A DNA stretch of 38,156 bases, from positions 1 to 38,156 of the IMG/VR virus record IMGVR_UViG_3300010885_039985. One strand, written 5' to 3'. Position 1 is the stretch's first letter. Every line of letters starts with the position of its first letter. Of this stretch, positions 1 through 7,837 are shown piece by piece. The position numbers and the translations under genes are program-made. The stretch is from a virus. The notes below the pieces were generated by a model. It was not told the DNA's origin, ran no database searches, and worked only from the letters and a program-made list of their open reading frames with translations.

Positions 1-193
1 CGAGAATCCGTTCTGGTCATCGGTTGCAACTACTCTCGCTGGTCAAGAGGGGGTCGTTGTCTCCGAGTCAACCTCGGATGCAGTCACCTCCTACAATGCG
101 GAGTTTGCGATCTACGGGGCGGTCTTTGGTGGCATTCCCGCCGAGTTCTGCGAGGTCACGGAAACTGACGGCCCCTCTGACCTAACAGTCTAA
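1..193 (+). CDS. C-terminal part of a virion-module protein (5' end outside window)
   Basis: An open frame enters from before base 1 in frame 2 and stops with TAA at 191-193. The 63 visible residues end in DGPSDLTV. I do not recognise a family. It lies on the same strand as, and just upstream of, the tail genes. On a circular map it follows the unfinished gene at 37761, so the two may be ends of one gene. They do not join in frame directly, because 37761-38156 is an exact number of codons while this frame starts at base 2, so a gap of 2 mod 3 bases would be needed. The last codons and the stop lie inside a 38-base repeat (177-214) that recurs at 29221, so the tail DLTV is repeat-derived. Confidence 0.6.
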   Translation, partial: ENPFWSSVATTLAGQEGVVVSESTSDAVTSYNAEFAIYGAVFGGIPAEFCEVTETDGPSDLTV

Positions 194-214
194 CAGCCTA
201 CAGCCTAATAGCCT
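177..214. repeat. Repeat family B, copy 1 (38 bases)
   Basis: It is identical over 38 bases to 29221-29258. It consists of near-repeats of 'cctaacagtctaacag' and 'cctacagcctaatag'. Here it covers the last codons and stop of the upstream gene and ends 6 bases before the ATG at 221. A diverged third copy lies at about 31119-31155. Seen directly. Confidence 0.9.
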
Positions 215-220
215 TTCCCC

Positions 221-442
221 ATGAAACTCCTCCGCGATCTTTGGCTGCTCGTCCGCGCCTACCCGTCGGCCAAGAGAGCCGTCACGAGGAAGCGCGAGAC
301 TGAGTACCCTGGCGTGGTCCTGACACAAATCTCCTACCAGGAGACCCGGACCCTTCTCGTCAAGAAAGGGTGGAAGGATGACGGCATCACGGGCGCCGTG
401 ATCTACATCGCCGTCTCTATCGCCTATCTGGCGAATAGGTAA
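221..442 (+). CDS. Small hypothetical protein, 73 aa
   Basis: Begins MKLLRDLWLLVRAYP and ends IYIAVSIAYLANR. The N-terminal half is basic. The last 15 residues are hydrophobic and could be a single membrane segment or a buried helix. No family recognised. It follows repeat copy B and is followed directly by repeat copy A (441-533). There is no Shine-Dalgarno in front of the ATG, only pyrimidines (gcctttcccc). The position between head and tail genes suggests a small virion or head-tail protein, which is inference only. Confidence 0.55.
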   Translation: MKLLRDLWLLVRAYPSAKRAVTRKRETEYPGVVLTQISYQETRTLLVKKGWKDDGITGAVIYIAVSIAYLANR

Positions 443-533
443 AAGGTATGAAGGTAGCAAAGTAAAAAGTCAGAACCTTCCCACCTTCCCACCTTCCCAC
501 TTTTAACTTTCCTCCCCTTCCCACCACTTCCCC
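441..533. repeat. Repeat family A, copy 1
   Basis: The purine-rich left half contains 'tagcaaagtaaaaagtcag'. The pyrimidine-rich right half has tandem 'ccttccca' units. The right half ends at the ATG of the next gene. 'aaagtaaaaagt' on the left can pair with 'acttttaacttt' on the right (11 of 12). Further copies are at 1258, 2009, 3058, 35087, 35538 and 37683. Confidence 0.9.
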
Positions 534-1250
534 ATGCGCGAAACCTCCTACGAAAAGATCCTGACCGGCGTGGCCGCACGCATGGGCCTGGACTCCACCG
601 CCTCCCTCCAGGCCTCGACGCGGGCCTCGCTGACCGAGTACCTCAATAGCCGGATCGCTGTCGGCTGGAGCTGGGACCGCTGGCCCGAGCTCTGCACCTT
701 CGAGCTGCGGGATGTCGTGACCGTGGATGGCGTCCGCTCGATCCCCCTGGAATCGGGATCCCTCGATCCCCTCGGGGAAATCTTCGGCCTCTACATCGAC
801 AATCCCGACGCGATATTATCCCCCCGGGAGACTCAATGGGCGCTCCGATCAGATCGGATTATCCTTGACCCGAGCCGGTCAGAGACGCAACTCTATATCC
901 ATTATCGGACCCGTCCGAGCCAGTATAGTTCAGTGTCATGGAGCGCGGCCTCTGCTTACGCCGCCGGGGACATTGCGCGATTCACCGACGGCCATTGCTA
1001 CCTGGCCACGGCCGCGAGCACCGGAGAGACGCCTAACGTCTCGGCTTCCTGGGTCAAGGTCCCGGTCCCGCTGATCCTCTCCGAGTACCTCAAGAGCTCG
1101 ATCTACTCAGATACCCTCCGAGAGGATGGTCAGATCGACAAGGCCCAGGCCGAAGAGTACCGCGCCGAAGGCTACCTCATCTTCGAGAGCGACAAGATCG
1201 GTCTCCAGGTCGGCAACAACGGCGGAACCTGGACAGCGCGAGTTGCGTAG
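534..1250 (+). CDS. Putative tail adaptor protein with a carbohydrate-binding-like insert, 238 aa
   Basis: The N-terminal 60 residues (MRETSYEKILTGVAARMGL, then WSWDRWPELC) and the helical C-terminus resemble head-to-tail adaptor proteins of podoviruses that follow portal and head genes. Residues about 136-178 form a separate module with the spacing of a CBM5/12-like chitin-binding fold: W at 136, AYAAGD, YLATAASTGETP, then SASWVKV. This module may sit on the tail and touch host surface sugars. Both assignments are by pattern only. The gene is preceded by a pyrimidine-rich repeat with no purine RBS. Alternative: a minor tail protein unrelated to the adaptor family. Confidence 0.55.
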   Translation: MRETSYEKILTGVAARMGLDSTASLQASTRASLTEYLNSRIAVGWSWDRWPELCTFELRDVVTVDGVRSIPLESGSLDPLGEIFGLYIDNPDAILSPRETQWALRSDRIILDPSRSETQLYIHYRTRPSQYSSVSWSAASAYAAGDIARFTDGHCYLATAASTGETPNVSASWVKVPVPLILSEYLKSSIYSDTLREDGQIDKAQAEEYRAEGYLIFESDKIGLQVGNNGGTWTARVA

Positions 1251-1257
1251 CAACTCG

Positions 1258-1343
1258 GTGAAAAGTAGCAAAGTAGCAAAGTAAAAAGTCAGAACCTTCC
1301 CACCTTCCCACCTTCCCACCTTCCCACCTTCCCACAAGATCCC
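1258..1343. repeat. Repeat family A, copy 2
   Basis: Has the purine half 'aaaagtagcaaagtagcaaa', then five tandem 'cttcccac' units running up to the ATG at 1344. Same design as 441-533. Read on the other strand it gives spurious WEGGKVGRWEGGKV peptides. Confidence 0.9.
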
Positions 1344-1643
1344 ATGAGCACCAAAACATTAGGCACCCCCACCCCCATGACTTCTATTTCCGGGACCATT
1401 GCGGTCGCGGGAACAGCTCAAACAGTCCTTACGGCAAACCCTCGCCGGAGCTACCTCCTATTCCAGAACATCAGCCCAAACCTGATGATGCTGACCATCG
1501 CGGGAATGACTCCAAGCGCCACCGTCGGCATTGCCCTTCCGCAATACGCACGCTACGAGGCGACGTCGGCCATCCCTAATGGCCCGATTCAGGTCTGGTG
1601 TGCCACGGCCGCGGGCTCCTTTTATGCCGTTGACGGCAACTAG
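1344..1643 (+). CDS. Small virion-type protein, 99 aa
   Basis: Starts MSTKTLGTPTPMTSISG, followed by a beta-rich core with TIAVAGTAQTVLTANP and RRSYLLFQNISPNLMMLTI, and ends in AAGSFYAVDGN. This small all-beta layout (sequence 'gtaqtvltanp.r.yllfqNiS') is common in tailed-phage structural operons, where such proteins are usually annotated as hypothetical or as minor structural proteins. No catalytic motif is visible. It sits between the adaptor and the lysis genes. Role is inferred from context. Confidence 0.6.
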   Translation: MSTKTLGTPTPMTSISGTIAVAGTAQTVLTANPRRSYLLFQNISPNLMMLTIAGMTPSATVGIALPQYARYEATSAIPNGPIQVWCATAAGSFYAVDGN

Positions 1644-1666
1644 GAAGCGGAAACTAGAAACCTGCA

Positions 1667-1978
1667 ATGAACCTTCCTTCTCCTGATTTAGGTCTCAGGT
1701 CTCAAGTTTCCCCCCTCCCTCATCCGGTCGTCCTGGCCGGCACCCTCCTGGGTGCGTGTGCCGGAGCCGTCGCGCTCCTCACCTACTTCACCGTCTATGC
1801 GGTCCTGCCGGTCCGGATGGAGCGAGTGGAGAAGGCCAACGAAGTCCAGGATGCCAAGCTGACAGCCATCCAGGAGGATGCCATGCAGAGGAGGGAGACG
1901 CTCGCCGTCGCCGCCGCCACGATCCAGCAGATCGACCTCCGCACCAAACGCATCGAGGACAGGATCCTAGCCAAGTGA
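1667..1978 (+). CDS. Membrane-anchored coiled-coil protein in the lysis cassette, 103 aa
   Basis: Residues about 20-48 are hydrophobic (VVLAGTLLGACAGAVALLTY and onward) and would form one membrane span. Residues 50-103 are charged and heptad-like (VEKANEVQDAKLTAIQEDAM, ending IDLRTKRIEDRILAK), predicting a coiled coil. One N-terminal span plus a long helix, directly upstream of the holin and endolysin, fits an i-spanin-like or accessory lysis protein. I cannot see an overlapping o-spanin lipoprotein gene, so this is a suggestion. The first 15 codons contain a degenerate 'ggtctcaggtctcaagt' repeat, so the true start may be further in. Confidence 0.55.
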   Translation: MNLPSPDLGLRSQVSPLPHPVVLAGTLLGACAGAVALLTYFTVYAVLPVRMERVEKANEVQDAKLTAIQEDAMQRRETLAVAAATIQQIDLRTKRIEDRILAK

Positions 1979-2008
1979 CTCACGCGGAGGCCGCGGAGGA
2001 GTAAATCA

Positions 2009-2080
2009 GTAAAAGGTATGAAAGTAGCAAAGTAGCAAGGTGCCGAACCTTCCCACCTTTCACCTTCTAACTTTCCCACC
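2009..2080. repeat. Repeat family A, copy 3
   Basis: 'aaaaggtatgaaagtagcaa' followed by 'ccttcccacctttcacctt'. It is preceded at 1979-2000 by 'cacgcggaggccgcggagga', a diverged copy of the GCAGAGG-type family E. The next gene's ATG is 80 bases further on, so here the repeat is separated from the start. Confidence 0.8.
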
Positions 2081-2159
2081 AACTTCAACCACTTTCTCCG
2101 GCGGGGAGGGAAACACCCTGCCGTCTCCCGCTGATCCGTCGGAGAACTACCTTTCCAGA

Positions 2160-2564
2160 ATGTACGATATTCCCTCCATGGTAAGCGCCGGTCTCAAGAT
2201 CATCGACAAGGTGATCCCGGACGCCGATGCCAAGAACCGAGCCAAGGAGATTTACGAGCTGGAGGTAATGAAGCTCGCTGGTAGTGAAAGCGCCAAGCAG
2301 TCCGAGGTGAACGCGGTCGAGGCCGCTAGTCCCTCCCTCTTTGTCAGTGGATGGCGTCCCTTCTGTGGCTGGGTATCGGCCCTCGGCTTTGCCTGGGCCA
2401 CGCTCGGCCAGCCGGTCTTCTCCTGGGTCTATACAGTGGCTACTCATCAACCGGCCCCCGTCATTGCGCTTCCGACCGATATCCTGATGACCACGATGAT
2501 GGGCCTCCTCGGGCTTGGGTCACTCAGGACCATCGAAAGACTCAAGGGAGTAGCATCCAAGTGA
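2160..2564 (+). CDS. Phage holin, GTA/3-TM type, 134 aa
   Basis: Starting at the ATG at 2160 the protein begins MYDIPSMVSAGLKIIDKVIP and carries the 3-TM holin pattern: a charged N-terminal helix with AKNRAKEIYELEVMKL, a first span around GWRPFCGWVSALGFAWATLG, a second segment in FSWVYTVATHQP, and a third in ILMTTMMGLLGLGSLRTIER. The 'GWRP..GW' and 'GLLGLGSLRTIE' features match the Holin_3TMs family (PF11351), whose members permeabilise the inner membrane for the endolysin. An upstream GTG at 2040 keeps the frame open, but those 40 residues are translated from the repeat and look artificial, so 2160 is preferred. The endolysin follows. Confidence 0.85.
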   Translation: MYDIPSMVSAGLKIIDKVIPDADAKNRAKEIYELEVMKLAGSESAKQSEVNAVEAASPSLFVSGWRPFCGWVSALGFAWATLGQPVFSWVYTVATHQPAPVIALPTDILMTTMMGLLGLGSLRTIERLKGVASK

Positions 2565-2605
2565 TCTCCTTCACCTCTCTGCGCCTCTCCGCATTCCCCC
2601 CCCGC

Positions 2606-3058
2606 ATGATCGACGACCGCTCACAGAAGCACCTCGACTCCCTCCTCCCCCAGGTGAGGCCTCTCTTCGTGCAGCTCCTTGACCACCTCCAGGAGCACTT
2701 CAACGAGAAGGGGATCACCCCTAAGTTCATCGCCGGGAACCGCACCTATGAGGAGCAAGAGGAGCTCTTTGCCAAGGGCAGAACGACACCCGGCCCCCGC
2801 GTGACCAACGCCAGGGGCGGATTCTCGAATCACAACTACGGGATCGCCGTCGATGTGGGACTCTTCACTCCTGATGGAAAGTACCTCGAAGACACTCCCT
2901 TCTACCTAGACCTGGGAGATATTGTCGCTCTCTTCCCTCAACTCGAATGGGGCGGATCGTGGAAGAGCATCACGGATGAGCCGCACATCCAGTACCGGAC
3001 CGGCAAGACCATCGCCCAACTCCGCGAGCTGGTGAAGGACGGCAAGGCAATCGTCTAA
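2606..3058 (+). CDS. Endolysin, M15 (VanY-like / L-Ala-D-Glu) peptidase, 150 aa
   Basis: A compact zinc peptidase of the M15 family, as in phage T5-type endolysins, which cuts peptide cross-links of peptidoglycan. The zinc motif SNHNYGIAVD places His76 and Asp83 as ligands (SxHxxGxAxD). The second conserved block DEPHIQY supplies His127, with Asp124 a candidate catalytic acid. There is no signal peptide, consistent with release through the adjacent holin. The frame is open back to 2351 inside the holin gene, but the ATG at 2606 begins the conserved part. The bases before it (2571-2600) contain a 'ctctctgcgcctctcc' repeat fragment and no Shine-Dalgarno. Confidence 0.92.
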   Translation: MIDDRSQKHLDSLLPQVRPLFVQLLDHLQEHFNEKGITPKFIAGNRTYEEQEELFAKGRTTPGPRVTNARGGFSNHNYGIAVDVGLFTPDGKYLEDTPFYLDLGDIVALFPQLEWGGSWKSITDEPHIQYRTGKTIAQLRELVKDGKAIV

Positions 3059-3146
3059 GACAGTAAAAAGTAAAAGGGATGAAAGTAGCAAAGTAGCAAA
3101 ATCTGAAACCTTCCCACCTTCCCACCTTTAACCTTCCCACTTTTAG
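3058..3146. repeat. Repeat family A, copy 4
   Basis: Begins at the endolysin stop. 'aaaagggatgaaagtagcaa' is followed by 'ccttcccaccttcccacc' and 'cttcccacttttag', directly abutting the ATG at 3147. Confidence 0.9.
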
Positions 3147-5516
3147 ATGCCTTTAGATAGTCCTCTCCAACGCGACGGCGATACCGGCTTCCTCGGGATG
3201 GCCTCCCGGCTCAATCCGATGCAGCTCCAGCCTGGCATGGTCCAACTTGCCGAGAATGTGCGCCTCGACCGCGGCGTCGCTCAGACCCGGAAGGGAGCCA
3301 TGCGGCTGGCCGATAGCATCTCGGCCGGTGAGGTGGAGCTGACTCTTGACTTCACCCTGGGGGATGAGGTGACGGGGCCCATCGTCCGATCCGTCTATTC
3401 GGGTGGCGTCTTTGCCAGTGGGATCTACTCCTCCCCCCGCCTCGATGACTCGAATGAATACATCGTCCTGGCCGGTCCGGACGCTGCCTACCTCTGGCGG
3501 AATGGAGCCAGCCTCGTCACCAAGAGCTACCCCATCGCGCCAGTCGCCGAGGTGATTCTCCCAGGGGATGATGTCTCGATCATCCAGGCCTTTGATAAGC
3601 TCTATCTCCTCCGCTTCCGACATGAGGTAGAGTATCGCCTGGCCTCCCTGACCCAGGGATTTTCCAACCTTGCCCCTTCATCGCTCACCTTTTCCTCAAC
3701 AACCATCACCGCCGCCTTGGCTGCTCATGGATTAACGGTCGGCCAGCGGATCCAGGTCTCCGGCAAGACAGGCACCGACGCGGTTCTTAATGGCTCCTGG
3801 TCAGTTGCCACCGTTCCCTCGACGGGAGTATTCACATTTGTCATTACGACCGCGCCGACAGCTTCGGTGCTGGCGATCTCACTGTTGACCTACTCGCTGG
3901 TGGGATCGACGCCAACGGCCACCGCAACGAGTAACGGCCACCCTCTCCAGGTCGGGAACGTAGTTACCGTGGCGGGCGCTACTCCGGCCGGATTTAACGG
4001 TACATTGACGGTAACGGCCGTCACTACGAATACCTTCACCTATACGGTCGCGGGCACACTAACCACACCAGCCACGGGCACCATCACAGCCGCGCCATCT
4101 CTCTCTGCGACGGTCATTGCTTATGGCAATGGAGTCGCTACTGCTACGACGCCAGCTCCCCACGGCTACGCCGTCGGCGAGGTAGCCAGGATCTTCGGAG
4201 CGGACCAGGCGGGATTCAACGCCGAGCACCTGATCACCGGCGTCACCAGCACGACCTTCACCTTCGCCTGCTCCAGCGCCCTCACCACGCCTTCGACGGG
4301 TGTGGCCTTTGCCCGCCGCGTCTGCGCTCCCCTCCTCTGGGATGGCGGGTCAGGCAACTTCGTCCGCGTCGGTCTCGGTGTCCATGCAGCCGGTCCCACC
4401 TTTAGTAAGATGCCGAGCTCCTCCATCGCCACCTATCTGAATAACCAGGTGGCCGTCGTGCGGGGTCGGGATGAGGTGCTCCTCTCCGATGTCCTCGATG
4501 CTGAAACGTATGATCCGCTCCTCAAGAGCTTCCGGGCCAACGTCGGGAGCAATGATTACATCACCGCCCTGCACCCCTACGCCGAAAGTCAGGCCCTTAT
4601 CTTCTGCCGGAAGTCCATCTACCTGGCCACCATTGTCCTGGCCGCCGATGGCATCTCCATCGACCCAGCCAACTCCTCCCTCCAGCTCCTCACCAATGAA
4701 GTGGGTTGCTCCGCCAGGAGGACCCTTGCCACAGCCGGGATCTACACCTTCTTCCTCTCCGACTCCGGGATCTACAGGCTCGACAATCAGTTCGACCTCA
4801 AGCTCCGAGGGAATACCAAGCCCCTCTCCGATCCGATTGCCGATCTGCTCCTGGAGATCAATACACCGGCGGTCGGGACATCGAATGGGATCTTCTTCAA
4901 TAATAGGTACTGGCTGGCCGTCCCGACCAAGCTGGCTAATGGAGATCCGGCCACGAGCCCGAATACCCTCTTCATCTACAATATGCTCAATGAGAGCTGG
5001 GAGAGCCGGGACATCTACGCCTTCAACCTGGACCAACTCCTTGTCACCGACTACGGCACCGAGAGGCGGCTCTACGCGGTTAGCCGGAACGGGAAGCTCT
5101 ACCTCCTGGATCAGTACGAGGACGGCCGGGATGACCAGCCGAGCGGAACGGTGAATCACACGACCGGCGCGGCCACGACCCAAGTGGCTGGGAAGCTCCT
5201 GACCAGGCGCTACGGCTTCGGGAGCTTGATCGCAAAGCGGATGAGCCGGGTGACATCCAGCATCGTCCTCCCTGCCGGAGCGGCCTGCGCCCTGGACGCC
5301 GTGACCACGGATCCGGATGATGATTTCGAGATTACAACCTTGACAAATAGTGGGTTCTCACTGGAAGATTACACAGTCAAGGGACCTATTCGTCGCAAGG
5401 CCAACCTCCTCGACATCAGGTGGAGGACAACCGCCGGAAGGCCCATCCTTCGCGCCGTCATGGCCGATGCAAGCGTCGCCTCCCTCCCTCAAGCCGGCAG
5501 CAAAACGGAATACTAA
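3147..5516 (+). CDS. Large tail protein (tail tube/nozzle-like) with three internal repeats, 789 aa
   Basis: The N-terminus MPLDSPLQRDGDTGFLGMAS and LNPMQLQPGMVQLAENVRLD ('N.RLDRGVAQTRKG') matches a family of podovirus tail proteins that hold or extend the short tail, like T7 gp12 in role. In the middle (about residues 175-390) are three tandem beta-rich repeats of roughly 65-75 residues. Each has a GH/HG-V-G core (AHGLTVGQRIQVSG; NGHPLQVGNVVTVAG; PHGYAVGEVARIFG), then FN/LNG and TFTY/TFTF strands. The C-terminal half returns to the nozzle-like fold (TFFLSDSGIYRLDNQFDLKL). There is no enzymatic motif. Alternative name: phage stabilisation or tubular protein. Confidence 0.7.
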   Translation: MPLDSPLQRDGDTGFLGMASRLNPMQLQPGMVQLAENVRLDRGVAQTRKGAMRLADSISAGEVELTLDFTLGDEVTGPIVRSVYSGGVFASGIYSSPRLDDSNEYIVLAGPDAAYLWRNGASLVTKSYPIAPVAEVILPGDDVSIIQAFDKLYLLRFRHEVEYRLASLTQGFSNLAPSSLTFSSTTITAALAAHGLTVGQRIQVSGKTGTDAVLNGSWSVATVPSTGVFTFVITTAPTASVLAISLLTYSLVGSTPTATATSNGHPLQVGNVVTVAGATPAGFNGTLTVTAVTTNTFTYTVAGTLTTPATGTITAAPSLSATVIAYGNGVATATTPAPHGYAVGEVARIFGADQAGFNAEHLITGVTSTTFTFACSSALTTPSTGVAFARRVCAPLLWDGGSGNFVRVGLGVHAAGPTFSKMPSSSIATYLNNQVAVVRGRDEVLLSDVLDAETYDPLLKSFRANVGSNDYITALHPYAESQALIFCRKSIYLATIVLAADGISIDPANSSLQLLTNEVGCSARRTLATAGIYTFFLSDSGIYRLDNQFDLKLRGNTKPLSDPIADLLLEINTPAVGTSNGIFFNNRYWLAVPTKLANGDPATSPNTLFIYNMLNESWESRDIYAFNLDQLLVTDYGTERRLYAVSRNGKLYLLDQYEDGRDDQPSGTVNHTTGAATTQVAGKLLTRRYGFGSLIAKRMSRVTSSIVLPAGAACALDAVTTDPDDDFEITTLTNSGFSLEDYTVKGPIRRKANLLDIRWRTTAGRPILRAVMADASVASLPQAGSKTEY

Positions 5517-5528
5517 TGGAAGACTCCC

Positions 5529-5550
5529 GCAGAGGCGCAGAGGCGCAGAG
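5529..5550. repeat. Repeat family E, copy 1
   Basis: Three tandem 'gcagaggc' units between the nozzle and collar genes. The reverse complement of this element occurs at 6758-6780, 28389-28422 and 28651-28688, partly within coding sequence. Confidence 0.8.
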
Positions 5551-5580
5551 AAAATCACAGGCTCTTGATCCCCTGCTTCG

Positions 5581-5614
<34 letters not shown>

Positions 5615-5619
5615 CCCTA

Positions 5620-6330
5620 ATGGCCACCCTCACCAAAGGCAGAACCTTCGTCTCCGGAGAAGTTGTCACCCCGACCAAGCTGAACACGCTGGTCGATAGC
5701 GCGACGATCTCCGGGATCACCGACGCCGACATCTCGGCCTCGGCAGCTATCGCCGATACGAAGTTGGCCCCGATCGCCACCGCTGGTAAGGTGAGTGGGT
5801 CGGCCATTACTTCCGGAACGATCGGAGGATCAACTAACGTCTCCACAACCGGCACCATAGCGGCCACCTCATTCACCGGATCAGGATCTTCATTGACTGG
5901 GATTGTCGGTATCCCATCCGGCGCGATCCTGCCCTTCGCTATGAACTCCGCGCCGAGCGGTTGGCTGGCGGCCAATGGCACGGCAGTCTCTAGGACGACT
6001 TACGCTGCCCTCTTCGCCGCCATCAGTACGACCTACGGCGTCGGTGATGGTTCCACGACATTTACCCTCCCTGATCTGCGCGCTTCCTTTGTTCGAGGCG
6101 CAGGCTCGGATGGAACCGCCACCTCCGGAACCTTCGGCGTCAAACAGGCCGATGACCTCAAGAGCCACACTCATACATATACTGTCTCCAGCGGGTCTGG
6201 GAGTTATACTAACGGAGGCTCCCCTTCTTACGCACCCATCACCGCCGCTACAACCGGAGCTACACCGGCAGCTACTAGCACGGAAACCCGCCCTCGCAAC
6301 ATTGCGATGCTCTATTGCATCAAGACCTAA
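5620..6330 (+). CDS. Phage tail collar (microcystin-dependent-like) protein, 236 aa
   Basis: The N-terminal half is a low-complexity fibre-like stretch with ADISASAAIADTKLAP and repeated GTI/TSG units, typical of tail-fibre shafts. Residues about 93-185 form a phage Tail Collar domain (PF07484): IPSGAILPFAMNSAPSGWLA, then YAALFAAISTTYGVGDGSTT, FTLPDLRASFVRG. The C-terminus ends in the usual TRPRNIAMLYCIKT (consensus 'RP.N.A..yiIK'). It is a distal tail or receptor-contact protein. Its TAA is followed immediately by the ATG of the next gene at 6331. Confidence 0.88.
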   Translation: MATLTKGRTFVSGEVVTPTKLNTLVDSATISGITDADISASAAIADTKLAPIATAGKVSGSAITSGTIGGSTNVSTTGTIAATSFTGSGSSLTGIVGIPSGAILPFAMNSAPSGWLAANGTAVSRTTYAALFAAISTTYGVGDGSTTFTLPDLRASFVRGAGSDGTATSGTFGVKQADDLKSHTHTYTVSSGSGSYTNGGSPSYAPITAATTGATPAATSTETRPRNIAMLYCIKT

Positions 6331-6783
6331 ATGCTCGCATGGGAGATCGCAAAACAATGGCAAGCCGCCAACTGCATGACCCCCTTCGAGGAGCTCCTCG
6401 GGGCGTATCTCTCTTCTGGTCTGCTTCATTCGACACCCGAGGTCTTCCTGCTCGCCAGGGAAGTGACCTGGGATCCGTCAACCAAGCAAATCATCCCATC
6501 TTCCCGCTCCCGTCTTCTCTCTCCAGGCAACGCTTGGTTCGTGGAATTGGCAGCTTCAAACCATCACTCCAATCCGATCCGCGAATTTCTCCGCGTCGTA
6601 ACTCATCCGCTTCCCTACGTCCTCTGGTGCCGTCAATCAGTCAATCGCCAACACGACATCCACGCCTACCGCTGGTCCCATCTCGCCAGGAGGGTCAACC
6701 TCTCATCTCCTCCTCTCTGCGATTGCAGACCCGGCCGTTGCTTCGCATCCGTTACGGCTGCGCCTCTGCGCGAGAATCTCTAG
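6331..6783 (+). CDS. Hypothetical phage protein with repeat-derived C-terminus, 150 aa
   Basis: Starts at the base after the collar stop. The core (MLAWEIAKQWQAANCMTPFE, WFVELAA, PLPYVLWCRQS, HAYRWSHLARR) looks like a folded globular protein conserved next to podovirus ejection genes, but I cannot name the family. From about residue 120 the sequence turns arginine/cysteine-rich and ends APLRENL, translated from a family E repeat (6758-6780) that also supplies the TAG stop. The original stop was probably lost or overrun when the repeat arose. Confidence 0.65.
   Translation: MLAWEIAKQWQAANCMTPFEELLGAYLSSGLLHSTPEVFLLAREVTWDPSTKQIIPSSRSRLLSPGNAWFVELAASNHHSNPIREFLRVVTHPLPYVLWCRQSVNRQHDIHAYRWSHLARRVNLSSPPLCDCRPGRCFASVTAAPLRENL
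6758..6780. repeat. Repeat family E, copy 2 (inside a gene end)
   Basis: 'ctgcgcctctgcgcgagaat' overlaps the last codons of the 6331 gene. The same element is in frame near the start of the gene at 28638 and inside the gene at 28334. Confidence 0.8.
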
Positions 6784-6802
6784 CCCTTTCGGCCGTTCTC
6801 GT

Positions 6803-6836
<34 letters not shown>

Positions 6837-6841
6837 TAATT

Positions 6842-7837
6842 ATGGGCGGCTCCTCCGGATCACAACAACCAGTGCCACAGAAGGCGAAAGAAATTGACTA
6901 CGCCAAGATGATGCAGTCAGCCTCCGACGCAGCGCGCGCCCAGGTGGACCAGCAATTTCAGGACCAGGTCAAGTATTACCCCCAAATGGAGGCGCTCCAG
7001 CTCGGGACGATCGGCAAGCTGCGGGACAATCTTAACAACGACTACACAAAGCAAGCCAAAGGCGTCATTGACGCGACCCTCCAGCAGGGAGCCACGGAGC
7101 TGGCGGCCACCGGCAACCGGATCAATGCCCTCGGGGATCTCTCTGGTCAAGTCTCAGCCCAGGCCCAGCAGCGTGCCATGGCGGGTCCCACCTCGATCGA
7201 GCAGGGAATCTATGACCAGGCCAACTCTGACCTGGCGCTCGGCCGGTCCCTCAACCCCGAAGAGATACGCAATGCCTCCCAGGCTGCACGCGCCGCCTTC
7301 TCAGATCGGGGCCTCGCCACCGGATCGGGCGCGGCGTCAGCGGAGATCCTGAACCGTGCAGCCTATGGCGACGCCCGCTACCAGCAGCGCCTCGGAAACG
7401 CCCAGGCGGCGAATCAGACGATGGAACAAGGAATGCAGGGCAGGCAGAACACGGCCGCCGGTCTGCTTGGTCAAACGGCCAATCTCTACGGCCAAGCTGG
7501 AGGAGCTTTTCAAAATGCTGCCTCGGTCGGCTTCGGTGGAGCCAACGCCCTGGTCAACCTCGATCCCTACCAGCGGGCCATGGGGATCGGCGTCCAACTC
7601 GGCAGCGGCATCCAAAGCACCAATGGCCAGATGATCGGCAACACCTACCAAGGCGCGACTCAGATGGCCGGAAATGTCGCCAGCTTCAACGCCAACATGC
7701 TCGACAGTAGGTACAACTCGGCCATGAACAACAACGCGGCGATGGCTGGATCCAAGACGGCCGCCAATGGGCAACTCATGGGCGCAGGCATCGGAGCTGC
7801 GGGTGCGCTGGTTGGTGTGGGCATCCTCGCTTTCTAA
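6842..7837 (+). CDS. Probable ejection (internal virion) protein, 331 aa
   Basis: A Gln/Ala/Gly/Asn-rich helical protein: KAKEIDYAKMMQSASDAARA, AQQRAMAGPTSIEQGIYDQA, then NQTMEQGMQGRQNTAAGLLG. It ends in a glycine-rich hydrophobic tail (AGIGAAGALVGVGILAF) that could insert in a membrane. Composition, size and position between tail genes and a giant virion protein fit the small and medium ejection proteins of podoviruses (functional analogues of T7 gp14/gp15). Stop at 7835-7837 abuts the ATG of the PAPS-reductase-like gene at 7838. No enzymatic motif. Confidence 0.65.
   Translation: MGGSSGSQQPVPQKAKEIDYAKMMQSASDAARAQVDQQFQDQVKYYPQMEALQLGTIGKLRDNLNNDYTKQAKGVIDATLQQGATELAATGNRINALGDLSGQVSAQAQQRAMAGPTSIEQGIYDQANSDLALGRSLNPEEIRNASQAARAAFSDRGLATGSGAASAEILNRAAYGDARYQQRLGNAQAANQTMEQGMQGRQNTAAGLLGQTANLYGQAGGAFQNAASVGFGGANALVNLDPYQRAMGIGVQLGSGIQSTNGQMIGNTYQGATQMAGNVASFNANMLDSRYNSAMNNNAAMAGSKTAANGQLMGAGIGAAGALVGVGILAF

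Noticed and set aside
1107-1337. Minus-strand ORFs with WEGGKVGRWEGGKV peptides (also near 35178, 35597 and 37954)
   Set aside because: They are translations of the tandem ccttccca repeats on the opposite strand; no independent gene evidence.
2040-2159. Longer holin with a GTG start at 2040
   Set aside because: The added residues are repeat-derived; the holin fold starts near the ATG at 2160.
2351-2605. Longer endolysin reading back into the holin gene
   Set aside because: The extension is the holin gene in another frame; the M15 domain is complete from 2606.
4350-5183. 277-aa minus-strand ORF opposite the nozzle-like gene
   Set aside because: Shadow frame with biased composition and no recognisable domain.
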